A DNA stretch of 64,000 nt, taken from contig NZ_QPKV01000003.1 in the NCBI RefSeq assembly GCF_003339865.1, forward strand, positions 1,090,840-1,154,839. Reading direction: 5' to 3'. Under the pieces are notes generated by a model, which had not been told where the DNA came from, made no database searches, and worked only from the letters and a program-made list of their open reading frames with translations. Origin of the DNA: Pedobacter chinensis. Its GTDB lineage: Bacteria; Bacteroidota; Bacteroidia; Sphingobacteriales; Sphingobacteriaceae. Every line of letters begins with the position of its first letter. Position 1 is the stretch's first letter. The position numbers and the translations under genes were made by a program. Of this stretch, positions 52,629 to 61,024 are shown in pieces.

Positions 52629-53518
52629 AGCTTTGTAGGGTATGTTCCGTTTTTAACTAACTGATCAATACAATCCTGAACAAAAGGTTTGTCTTCTTTA
52701 TAAGTTACGCCAAACCATTGGTTTGATGTTGGCACTACTTTAAATGTTGCAATATTGCTTTTTACCAGGGTTTCACCAATAAGCGGAATAAAAAATTCTG
52801 CTTTAGGTTTATCTTTATTTTCCATGGCAAATGTTCTGAACATGTCTTCTGTGATTTTGAAAACCGCAGGTGTAAATCCCCAGAAATTCATTGAAACAGG
52901 AGTATCAAAACTTAACGGATATTTCTTATCATCTTCTTCATAAACTATAGTGCCATTTTCCTGGTAAACTTTAGTTCTTTCTACAATTTCTTCTAAATTT
53001 CCTGATTCATCTACTTTACAAACACCTCGGGAAACTGCACCAAAATCAGATAATGTTTTTCCAATTTCGTAACCGATAATAGAATAATTACTATCAGTGG
53101 CTTCGCTGGTTAAAAAATCAACCATCTTTTTATAGGCATCAAAACCATAAAAATCATCAGCATTTATTACACAAAATGGTTCCTTAATTACATTTCTGCC
53201 AGAAAGAATTGCATGAGCAGTACCCCAGGGTTTTTCTCTGTAAATTTCTTCTTCAATGCCAAATTGTTTTAAATCGAAATTCTGGAAAACATAATCTACT
53301 TCAATTCTCCCCTTTAATTTTGGATCAAAAATAGCTCTGAAATTATCTAAAAATTCTTCTTTAATGATAAATACAACTTTACCAAAACCAGCTTTAATTG
53401 CATCATATATTGAATAATCAATGATGGTTTCTCCATTTGGGCCAAAGCCGTCAATCTGTTTCATGCTTCCGTAACGGCTGGCCATTCCGGCAGCCAGTAT
53501 TAATAGGGTAGGTTTCAT
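52619..53518 (-). CDS. sugar nucleotidyltransferase (NTP_transferase family)
   Basis: 299 residues. Nucleotide-binding start TLLILAAGMASRYGSMKQID with GFGPNGETIIDYSIYDAIKA; the metal-binding Asp pair sits in VINADDFYG near 120, after WGTAHAILSGRNVI. The sequence then runs through VSMNFWGFTPAVFKI to GVTYKEDKPFVQDCI. It should transfer a nucleotidyl group to a sugar 1-phosphate. It is the first gene of a two-gene unit, overlapping the kinase gene by 10 bp. The pairing suggests salvage of a free sugar into a UDP- or other NDP-sugar. Confidence 0.85.
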   Translation of the reverse strand: MKPTLLILAAGMASRYGSMKQIDGFGPNGETIIDYSIYDAIKAGFGKVVFIIKEEFLDNFRAIFDPKLKGRIEVDYVFQNFDLKQFGIEEEIYREKPWGTAHAILSGRNVIKEPFCVINADDFYGFDAYKKMVDFLTSEATDSNYSIIGYEIGKTLSDFGAVSRGVCKVDESGNLEEIVERTKVYQENGTIVYEEDDKKYPLSFDTPVSMNFWGFTPAVFKITEDMFRTFAMENKDKPKAEFFIPLIGETLVKSNIATFKVVPTSNQWFGVTYKEDKPFVQDCIDQLVKNGTYPTKLWS

Positions 53519-53645
53519 ATTGCGAAAATAGTAATAGCCCTTTGTTTTTCATTGGAACGGACTATTGTTTTAATTTATATTTTAATTTAGATCTGAAAAT
53601 TTTCGTAGTAAGTACGAATAACCATTTGAGATATATTGTTAATTG

Positions 53646-55217
53646 TTAGAAACCGAAGAGCCCGCCTCCTCTGCTTTTAGTCTTTTTGCCGGTAATCATT
53701 CCAAAAATGCCGCGAACAATCTCTTTCCCTATTTGCCGAGTTATAGTTGCACCCATAACCTGCTCAACAATGCTTTTTTCATTTGATTTAGACTTGCTTT
53801 CTACCTGCTGTTGTTTTTGAGCTGCAGCTTCTTGCTTTGCCTGTTCTGCAGCAGCAATTTGTTCATTTATACGTTTTGTTAAAATTTCATAGGCACTTTC
53901 AGGATCGATAACGTCCTTATACTTCGTATACATCGGACTTGCCTGAATTACCCGTTCAAAATCAGCAGAAGTTAAAGGACCCATTAATGCACGTGGGGGA
54001 GTAAGCATGGTTGCTGAAACCTCAGTTGGAATTCCTTTTTCATTTAATACTGTAACCAAAGCCTGACCGGTGCCTAAAGCGGTCAGTACTTTATCTATTT
54101 GGTAGAAATCTGATTTAGGATAGGTGTTAACGGTTTTCTTTAATGCATCAACATCATTTGGTGTAAATGCCCGTAATGCATGTTGAACTCTGTTCCCTAA
54201 CTGTCCTAAAACGCTTTCAGGTACATCTGTAGGTGCTTGCGTACAAAAGAACACACCAATGCCTTTGGATCGGATTAGTCTGATAATCGTTTCTATCTGC
54301 TCTAAAAATGCTTTTGATGAGTTTTTAAATAACAAATGTGCCTCATCAAAAAAGAAGATCAGCTTTGGTTTGTCAAGATCGCCAACTTCCGGCATTGTAT
54401 TAAACAGCTCTGCCAGTAAGCTTAATAGAAAAGTAGAGTATAAAACCGGCTGATTTTGTACATCAGCAATATTTAACAAGCTTATAGTGCCTTTTCCATC
54501 AACCCTCTCAAATAAATCCTGAATATCAAAAGATTTTTCTCCAAACATTCCACCCAAACCTTGCTGCTCAATGGCCACAATTTTTCTGAGAATTGTACCA
54601 GATGTTGCAGTAGAAATGCTGCCATAACTCTCCTTGATTTCGGCAGCTCCGGCTCCTTCTGATAAATAAGAAACTAATTTTTTTAAGTCGTTTAAATCAA
54701 TTACAGGCATTTTATTGTCATCGGCATATTTAAATATTACCGCCATAACACCAGCTTGTGTATCATTTAAATCAAGCACTTTTGATAAAAGGGTAGGGCC
54801 AAACTCCAATACTGTAGCACGCATTTGAGCACCCATTTTACCGGATAATGAATATATTTCTACTGGAAAGCCCGAGGGGGAAAAGGGTTTGTTTAATTGT
54901 TGAGCCCGTTCTTCAATTTTTGGATTGACGGTTCCTGCCTGATGCAACCCCGATAAATCTCCTTTAACATCCAGCATAAAAACCGGAACTCCTTCATCTG
55001 ATAACTGTTCAGCTAATAGTTGTAAAGTTCTGGTTTTACCGGTTCCGGTGGCACCAGCTATTAAACCGTGCCTGTTCATCATTTTTAATGACAGGTTAAC
55101 TTCAGCATCACTGTAAACTTGTCCATCCAAAATCCCTGCGCCTAAATAAATATAAGAGCCCGTTGGGGCATAGGATGATTTTATTTTTTCGATGAACTTA
55201 GAAGACAAATCACTCAT
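53646..55217 (-). CDS. HerA-like/DUF853 ATPase
   Basis: 523 residues. Walker A GATGTGKT (55-62) follows YLGAGILDGQVYSDAEVNLS. FMLDVKGDLSGLHQAG comes next, Walker B is KLIFFFDEAHLLF near 290, and sensor/arginine motifs (IRLIRSKGIGVFFCTQAPTD) come later. The tail is Gln/Ala/Lys-rich (AAEQAKQEAAAQKQQQVE) and ends in GKKTKSRGGGLFGF. The YjgR/DUF853 group of HerA-FtsK ATPases is widespread; its function is poorly known and DNA translocation is assumed from the fold. It is transcribed alone, upstream of cbpM on the same strand. Confidence 0.88.
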   Translation of the reverse strand: MSDLSSKFIEKIKSSYAPTGSYIYLGAGILDGQVYSDAEVNLSLKMMNRHGLIAGATGTGKTRTLQLLAEQLSDEGVPVFMLDVKGDLSGLHQAGTVNPKIEERAQQLNKPFSPSGFPVEIYSLSGKMGAQMRATVLEFGPTLLSKVLDLNDTQAGVMAVIFKYADDNKMPVIDLNDLKKLVSYLSEGAGAAEIKESYGSISTATSGTILRKIVAIEQQGLGGMFGEKSFDIQDLFERVDGKGTISLLNIADVQNQPVLYSTFLLSLLAELFNTMPEVGDLDKPKLIFFFDEAHLLFKNSSKAFLEQIETIIRLIRSKGIGVFFCTQAPTDVPESVLGQLGNRVQHALRAFTPNDVDALKKTVNTYPKSDFYQIDKVLTALGTGQALVTVLNEKGIPTEVSATMLTPPRALMGPLTSADFERVIQASPMYTKYKDVIDPESAYEILTKRINEQIAAAEQAKQEAAAQKQQQVESKSKSNEKSIVEQVMGATITRQIGKEIVRGIFGMITGKKTKSRGGGLFGF

Positions 55218-55322
55218 TTTTTTTAAAATTAGTTCGCCAATTTAAGAAACTAATCTTAAAAAGAATGTTTTTTCAGTTTCACTTTTTATGCAAATCTTTA
55301 CACAAACGATTGATTTGCACCT

Positions 55323-55619
55323 TCAATTAATCTGCTTATAATAATTTAGTTCATTTTTAAGTGAGTTAATCTCATTCTGCATTTCATTGAGTTGATTGAG
55401 TAGGTGGGCTACAGCGTGTAAGCCTTCCAAATTAATTTCTAAATCATTACTCAAACGTAAGTATCGTTCTAACTTGGTAAGTTCATCACTGTTCAAAAAA
55501 ACTGTTTTTTTAACTATTGTAGTATGGATCAAACCAAAATCTTCCAAAGATTGGATGAAATTAATTTTTACCTGATGATAAGTACACACGTCATCAATTG
55601 ATATTAAATTGTTTTCCAT
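55323..55619 (-). CDS. cbpM: chaperone modulator CbpM
   Basis: 98 residues of the MerR-like CbpM family: SIDDVCTYHQVKINFIQSLE, then HTTIVKKTVFLNSDELTKLE, a central helix (RYLRLSNDLEINLEGLHAVA) and a C-terminal coiled coil (LNEMQNEINSLKNELNYYKQ). CbpM binds the J-domain of CbpA and blocks its work with DnaK. It lies 5 bp downstream of cbpA on the same strand, the conserved arrangement, so the two are cotranscribed. Confidence 0.85.
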   Translation of the reverse strand: MENNLISIDDVCTYHQVKINFIQSLEDFGLIHTTIVKKTVFLNSDELTKLERYLRLSNDLEINLEGLHAVAHLLNQLNEMQNEINSLKNELNYYKQIN

Positions 55620-55624
55620 AATGT

Positions 55625-56524
55625 TTAGCTTTTGGAAAGTTTTTCGAATAATTCTTTTTGCTCAGCGTTAAGGTTTGTAGGTAATTTAACCTGCCATTTG
55701 ATGTATAAATCGCCAAATTGATTTTCTTTTTTATAGATAGGAAAACCTTTGCCCTTAAGCCTTAAAGTAGTGTCAGGTTGTGTTCCCTCTGGTATTTTAA
55801 GCTTAACTTTCCCATTTAAAGTTTCAACTATTTTCTCTCCTCCCAGAATTGCGGTGTATAAGTCTATTTCTTCATGAATATAAATATCGTTTCCTTTTCT
55901 TTTAAATCTGGGATGATCGGTAATATTAAATTTGATGTATAAATCTCCGGGAGGGCCATTGTTTACACCAGGTTCCCCATATCCCGGTAATTTAATTTTT
56001 TGAGCATTTTCTACACCGGCTGGAATGGTTATTCGAACCTGTTTGCCGTTTACAGTCAATGTTTGCTTATGTGTAGTGTAGGCATCAAGCAGATTCAATT
56101 GCAAATCTGCATTGTAATCTTGTCCTTTAAAAGGTGAATTCCGGCCGCTTCTGCCACCTCCACCACCAAACATAGAAGAAAAGAAATCAGAAAAATCATC
56201 GCTACCAAAATTGCCCGAGTAATTCCCTCCACCAAAACCGCCGCCGCCTTGCGACTGATATTGACGACGTTGCTGTTCCTGCGCATCCAACTGATCAGCG
56301 TGTTGCCAATCTTTACCGTATTTATCGTATTTCTTACGTTTTTCAGGGTCACTTAAAACTTCATTGGCCTCATTGATTTGCTGAAATTTTTTATTAGCCT
56401 CTTCATTGTTTGGATTTAAATCAGGGTGATGTTTTCTTGCTAATTTCCTATAGGCTTTTTTGATATCCTCAGTTGAGGCGTCTTTCTTTAAATCGAGGAT
56501 TTTATAATAATCAATATAGTCCAT
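55625..56524 (-). CDS. cbpA: CbpA-type J-domain co-chaperone
   Basis: 299 residues. J-domain at 1-70 with the HPD motif (33-35, KHHPDLNP), then a Gly/Phe-rich stretch ([28 protein letters not shown]). Two DnaJ-type C-terminal beta domains follow ([40 protein letters not shown]), with no zinc-finger cysteines, which separates it from DnaJ. It stimulates DnaK, whose gene is 5 kb away on the other strand, and is controlled by the CbpM encoded downstream. Confidence 0.9.
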   Translation of the reverse strand: MDYIDYYKILDLKKDASTEDIKKAYRKLARKHHPDLNPNNEEANKKFQQINEANEVLSDPEKRKKYDKYGKDWQHADQLDAQEQQRRQYQSQGGGGFGGGNYSGNFGSDDFSDFFSSMFGGGGGRSGRNSPFKGQDYNADLQLNLLDAYTTHKQTLTVNGKQVRITIPAGVENAQKIKLPGYGEPGVNNGPPGDLYIKFNITDHPRFKRKGNDIYIHEEIDLYTAILGGEKIVETLNGKVKLKIPEGTQPDTTLRLKGKGFPIYKKENQFGDLYIKWQVKLPTNLNAEQKELFEKLSKS

Positions 56525-56670
56525 GTTTTTTCTAACAAATAAGTGCTTGTTATGTTCCGTTTTAATAAGATAAATTTAAGCGGAATTCAAGGAATTTTCA
56601 ATGTGTTTTTATTTTAAACAAATCATGCCATTGTAATCAAAACAGTTTTACCATTGTTATGATTAGAAGC

Positions 56671-56699
56671 AAAAAAAGCCCCTATTGGAGCTTTTAAAA
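56671..56699 (-). terminator. terminator of the S9 peptidase gene
   Basis: On the minus strand, AAAAGCTCC-AATA-GGGGCTTTTTTT gives a short stem with one mismatch and a T-run, about 20 bp beyond the peptidase stop. Confidence 0.6.
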
Positions 56700-56718
56700 G
56701 TATAACAATAGAGAGAAA

Positions 56719-59136
56719 TTATTTTTTTGCTTTTACATATTTTTCCAGCCACTGATCTTCTTCCCAAAGCGTGTGTAGTATGTTTTCCTTACCACGATAT
56801 CCATGCGCTTCATAAGGTAAAAATACAAAACGAGTAGTTCCGCCTGCACCTTTAATTGCATTAAATAAGCGCTCGCTATTAATTGGGAAAGTTCCAGGAT
56901 TATCATCCGAGTCACCATGAATTAATAGAATAGGAGTTTTAATTTTATCAGCATAGCTGAATGGGCTCATTTCATAGTATAATTGAGGTGCCTGCCAATA
57001 AGTACGTTCCTCATTTTGGAAGCCAAATGGTGTTAATGTACGATTATAAGCACCACTTCTGGCAATTCCAGCAGCGAAAAGATCAGTATGCGCCAATAAA
57101 TTAGCCGTCATAAAGGCACCATAACTATGGCCTCCCACTGCCATCCGCTTTTTGTCGCCCACTCCTAAATCAGATAATTTATTAATGGCTGCTTCAGCAT
57201 TTAATTTTAATTGCTCAATAAAGGTATCGTTAGGTTTTTTGCCATCTTTAGCAACAATTGGCATTTCTGCATTATCTAAAATAGCATATCCTCTGGTTAC
57301 CCAATAAATAGGTGATCCCCAGTTTATTGCCGTAAATTTATCTTTCGATCCACGAATTTGAGCCGCATCAGCTGCTGAGTTAAACTCACGCGGATAAGCC
57401 CAAATCAAGGTAGGTAACGGACCATCTTTATCCTTATTATAACCTCTTGGCAAATATAAGTCACCAGTTAAATCAACGCCATCAGCGCGTTTATAAGAGA
57501 TTTTTTCTTTGGTAATTCCCTCTAAAGATGGATAAGGATTTGCAAAATCAGTAATTGGCCGATCTGCAACACGCAGAACCAGATTTTTGATATAATAGTT
57601 CGGAACAAGTTTCTGACTTTCTTTTCTGGTCAGTAAAATTAATTGATCAGGATTAATGACATCGCTCACATACTCATAAGTTCCTTCAGCACTGCGCCAT
57701 ATGATTTCATTCTTTTTAGATGAAAGATCAAACTTAGCAAGAAAAGGTAAATCTCCTTTTTCTGATGAACCAACGGGGTTATTCATTAATAGTTTTGTGC
57801 CATTATCAACTGTTTTAATTACCTGACGGCCATACTTGTTTTTTACCGTTACCGGTGAACCGGGATTACCATAGGCATCAGTTTGGTTGCGGCTATATAA
57901 TTCCTCTACAGCACCGGTTGTGGGATTGTATCTGCTTACTTTTGATGTTTGTTTGCTTCTTAAACCTTCCATAACCAAGGCAAGGTTTGCATCTCCCCAT
58001 TGAATGCCACGATAACGGGTTTGTGTTTTAAACAATTCCTTTTCGGTTCCGGTAAACGGCGCACTTAATGCGTAAACAGCATCATGAAACGGAACGTTAT
58101 TTTTGATTAAACCACTATCTAAAGGTTTGGCCCAAACAATTGTAGCAGGTTCATCATCTCTCCAGTCAAAACCACGGGCTACATTTTGAGTATTATCATA
58201 GCCTGATGGGGTTCCTTCTGATGAAGGAAGCTCAGCAATAACTTTAACTGGTTTTCCTGCTAAATCTGTAATGGTTACCGTTGATGGGAAGCCATAAGCA
58301 GAAACAAGGTAAGAGAATGGTTTGCGAATGGTTTCAACCATCATATAATTTTTATCAGGTGATAAGCTTACTCTTGCATAAATTGAAGGTTTCCCAATTG
58401 GGGTTTCTATACCTGCTGTGTTTTTTACCAACTGAGACGTGGCAAAAAACTCAAATAATTGCTCGTCAAAAGGCGATTTAATTAAGTCCTGATAAGTTGC
58501 ACTCGGCGCTGCCTTGCCTAAATTTTGCTGAATGGTTGGGCCTTTTGGCATTAAAGGTTTTGTTGGCGCAGCGCTTGCTGGTTTGGTAACAGTACGATAA
58601 ATAATTGTGTTATCATTTAACCAGGTTAAGCCGCTGCCTAAAACCACGTTTAAATAGGCTTTGTTGGTTTTTGTGGCTTTTTTAGTTGCAATATCTATAA
58701 TGTAAAGGTCTACACCCTTTTGTGTGGTATTAGTGAATGCAATTTTATTTTCAGAAGGGTTCCAGCTTAGGTTTCCAGCATATAGTGGAGTTGGCAGGCC
58801 TGTAACCTGAAAAGTTTGATTCGATTTAATGTTCTTTAAGCTGAAATTATTGATATAATTCTGTCTGCTTGGAGAATAGTTATTTGGGTTTAATCTTAGT
58901 CCGGCGATTCGATATTCAGGCATCGCCAATTCTTCCACTGAAGGATAAGAATTACGTTCGCTAAATAATATCCATTCGGCTTTCCCATCGATACTTACAC
59001 CGGGAGTAGGTTTTGCCAACAATAAATCGGCAATTTCCTTTGGCGGTGTTTGATAGCTGATCGCATCCTGAGCAGTTGCATTCAAAGAAACACATACACC
59101 AGCTATTAAAAAATAAAATTGTAGTTTTTTAATCAT
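56719..59136 (-). CDS. S9 family serine peptidase, glutamyl-endopeptidase-like
   Basis: 805 residues with a signal peptide (MIKKLQFYFLIAGVCVSLNA). The first ~480 residues are WD40-like propeller repeats starting ISYQTPPKEIADLLLAKPTP, with SERNSYPSVEELAMPEYRIA; this start is reminiscent of the plant chloroplast glutamyl endopeptidase group. The alpha/beta-hydrolase domain carries the nucleophile Ser-671 (AVGGHSYGAFMTANLL), an Asp near 745 (LLIHGDSDDNPGTFPINSER) and a His near 776 (PYEAHGYRGKE). It should cleave peptides in the periplasm; specificity for Glu is inferred from family resemblance. Single gene with its own terminator. Confidence 0.88.
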   Translation of the reverse strand: MIKKLQFYFLIAGVCVSLNATAQDAISYQTPPKEIADLLLAKPTPGVSIDGKAEWILFSERNSYPSVEELAMPEYRIAGLRLNPNNYSPSRQNYINNFSLKNIKSNQTFQVTGLPTPLYAGNLSWNPSENKIAFTNTTQKGVDLYIIDIATKKATKTNKAYLNVVLGSGLTWLNDNTIIYRTVTKPASAAPTKPLMPKGPTIQQNLGKAAPSATYQDLIKSPFDEQLFEFFATSQLVKNTAGIETPIGKPSIYARVSLSPDKNYMMVETIRKPFSYLVSAYGFPSTVTITDLAGKPVKVIAELPSSEGTPSGYDNTQNVARGFDWRDDEPATIVWAKPLDSGLIKNNVPFHDAVYALSAPFTGTEKELFKTQTRYRGIQWGDANLALVMEGLRSKQTSKVSRYNPTTGAVEELYSRNQTDAYGNPGSPVTVKNKYGRQVIKTVDNGTKLLMNNPVGSSEKGDLPFLAKFDLSSKKNEIIWRSAEGTYEYVSDVINPDQLILLTRKESQKLVPNYYIKNLVLRVADRPITDFANPYPSLEGITKEKISYKRADGVDLTGDLYLPRGYNKDKDGPLPTLIWAYPREFNSAADAAQIRGSKDKFTAINWGSPIYWVTRGYAILDNAEMPIVAKDGKKPNDTFIEQLKLNAEAAINKLSDLGVGDKKRMAVGGHSYGAFMTANLLAHTDLFAAGIARSGAYNRTLTPFGFQNEERTYWQAPQLYYEMSPFSYADKIKTPILLIHGDSDDNPGTFPINSERLFNAIKGAGGTTRFVFLPYEAHGYRGKENILHTLWEEDQWLEKYVKAKK

Positions 59137-59310
59137 TTCAAGTTAGTTTTTTCTAAATAAGGGAGACTCAAATATTGCAAAATTTAAATTGTTGTAGCGT
59201 AACTTCTTATTTACAGAGGTTTTCTGTTTGGAGAAATGATTTTGCTCTTTATTTAAGAACATGCTATTTTAATATTTCATGGCAACAGTTTTTATTGGAA
59301 TTGCATCGCT

Positions 59311-59727
59311 TTAGGGATAAAGGCTATTTATTCTGCTTACAGAATTTGCGATCATTTCTTTCAAAATTTGTTGGTCTATATCGGCTAGTTTTTTAATGTA
59401 CACGCAAGCCTTGCCTGTTTTATGTTTGCCAAATTTTGAGAGCAGTTGTTCCCGATCTTTAAACTGAGATGAAAAGTACAAAGCAATAGCATCTTTTCTT
59501 GGTGAAAAACCAACCAAAGGAGCATCGCCCGTTCTACCACTTTCGTATTTATAGTGGTAACTGCCAAATCCGATAATCGCAGTTCCCCACATTTTTGCAT
59601 TATAACCTGTTGTATCAACCATTAATTTAACAAGTTCAAAACAGTCTGCTTTTTTATTTTCATCAACTATTCCATTTAAGAAATCGGCAACACTTAAATT
59701 GTTTTCGATGGTTTTGTTTAGTGCCAT
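59311..59727 (-). CDS. DUF1801 (YdhG-like) protein
   Basis: 138 residues, cytosolic, no signal. The pattern KADCFELVKLMVDTTGYNAK, MWGTAIIGFGSYHYKYESGR, GFSPRKDAIALYFS and the end HKTGKACVYIKKLADIDQQI is that of the DUF1801 fold (YdhG-like, possibly nucleic-acid or metal binding). Function is unknown. The gene stands alone; the region between it and the HTH gene (59728-60047) holds divergent promoters and direct repeats. Confidence 0.82.
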   Translation of the reverse strand: MALNKTIENNLSVADFLNGIVDENKKADCFELVKLMVDTTGYNAKMWGTAIIGFGSYHYKYESGRTGDAPLVGFSPRKDAIALYFSSQFKDREQLLSKFGKHKTGKACVYIKKLADIDQQILKEMIANSVSRINSLYP

Positions 59728-59830
59728 TTTTAAGATTTTTTTAATATCCGGATATAGTAAATTAAGATATAATTTACCTTAATTAACAGGCTTATTGTTT
59801 ATGATTCTGCCTTTTTGCAGAAAAAAATGC

Positions 59831-59975
59831 TAAAATATCTTATGATGTATACGTAAATATACGCTTTTAGCTACCGTTTTTTACGGTCAAATTTAACTTT
59901 TACACAGAAAAACATGGTAAAATATTGATGTATGTCAAAAAATGCACATGTTTTATACAAACTTTTACGCTTTTA
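59831..59975 (+). promoter_or_regulatory. duplicated motif upstream of the HTH gene
   Basis: Two copies of a composite motif: TAAAATAT then TGATGTAT (59831-59850 and 59918-59933), each followed by ACGCTTTTA (59861-59869 and 59967-59975). The arrangement, 70-200 bp before the HTH gene, suggests paired operators or a duplicated promoter. The gap 59728-60047 holds nothing else. Confidence 0.4.
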
Positions 59976-60047
59976 TATAAATTTGATATGTCAATCGTCC
60001 CCTATATTGATTTAAGTAATTTTTAAGCAAAAAAATTAATTATCTCG

Positions 60048-60452
60048 ATGACAACTCAATTAAAACACGGTGAAGTTCTGGAGCGCATAGTGCGCCGGGA
60101 CCGTATGGGAATTAGCGAACTTTCAAGGAAACTGAATGTAAGCAGAAGAACAATTTATAACTGGTTTGGCCAGGACAGACTTAGCTATGAAGTGATCTGG
60201 CAAGTTGGTGCTTTGCTAGGTCAGGATTTTTCCACTTCTTTTCCCGATGTATTTCCAAAAGAGAATCAGGAAGGCTTAGGTGCAATGGAATCCAGTAAGC
60301 AATCTGGTGCTGAATCAAACTCTGTTTATTTTTGGATGAACAAGTACATACATTTGTTGGAAAAATATAACGACTTGTTAAGCATGGAGGCGCAACAGGC
60401 TCAGGCAGAACACCAACCCAAAACCCTGCGACTTAGGAATATAAAGAACTGA
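60048..60452 (+). CDS. small helix-turn-helix DNA-binding protein
   Basis: 134 residues. The N-terminal half holds an HTH of the XRE/recombinase-like type (VLERIVRRDRMGISELSRKL, then NVSRRTIYNWFGQDRLSYEV, the recognition helix being RRTIYNWF). A variable linker leads to a C-terminal helix (NKYIHLLEKYNDLLSMEAQQ) that could dimerise the protein. No enzymatic domain. The duplicated motif upstream may be its own operator. It is monocistronic, with a hairpin terminator about 215 bp downstream. Confidence 0.75.
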   Translation: MTTQLKHGEVLERIVRRDRMGISELSRKLNVSRRTIYNWFGQDRLSYEVIWQVGALLGQDFSTSFPDVFPKENQEGLGAMESSKQSGAESNSVYFWMNKYIHLLEKYNDLLSMEAQQAQAEHQPKTLRLRNIKN

Positions 60453-61024
60453 AACTTTGTTGTATCAGTAGATTGTTATCTCGATTAGTCTAAATCATTG
60501 TTAAAGTTTTCAAAGGCATGCCAAAAGTTAAATGATAATTCCAAACATTGGGCGGCCTAAGGAAAACAGTATTTGATTATAATTCTAACACCATGCAATA
60601 AAGAATAGATATTCATTAATATTTGCTTCAATTTAACGCTCTTTAAATTGCTTTGGCAAACAAAAGAATAGCCACTTATTTTAATAAGCGGCTATCTTTT
60701 TTTTAAAGGATTTTCCTTTTATGGTGTGCCTGCCCTCCGCGGATCTCCCGCTCACAGGACTTTTTAATCTGTTGTATTTATGCCTAACAATTTACGTAAA
60801 TGTTGGTTTGACATCATGAAATAATTTTGCACAAAACAATAAAAATGTTAATAACTTAGAAACGTTTAATCAAACATTAAAGAGAAAGCCCAGTTATTTA
60901 AAAGGCTGTAAAGTTCTAACCCAATTGATTAAATCACGAAATGACATCAGCTATTATTTTATTTAATTGTAATTGCTAAGTTTTACAAGAAAGTTTTTAT
61001 ATTCAGAATTTCGTCTTTAAATAA
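60453..61024. other. 570-bp intergenic region
   Basis: Apart from the terminator at 60667-60704 and a GC-rich patch at 60721-60775 (CTCCGCGGATCTCCCGC, with a GCGG-GAGAT-CCGC dyad), the region is AT-rich and without coding frames. The last ~120 bp should contain the promoter of the sensor kinase; no TAnnTTTG match was found. Confidence 0.4.
60667..60704 (+). terminator. intrinsic terminator
   Basis: ATAGCCACTTATT and AATAAGCGGCTAT form a ~13-bp stem (one mismatch) with a short loop and eight T residues. It probably ends the HTH transcript. Confidence 0.75.

Noticed and set aside
59175..59396. 73-codon plus-strand frame between the peptidase and DUF1801
   Set aside because: Overlaps the 3' end of DUF1801 antisense, with aromatic-rich chance composition.
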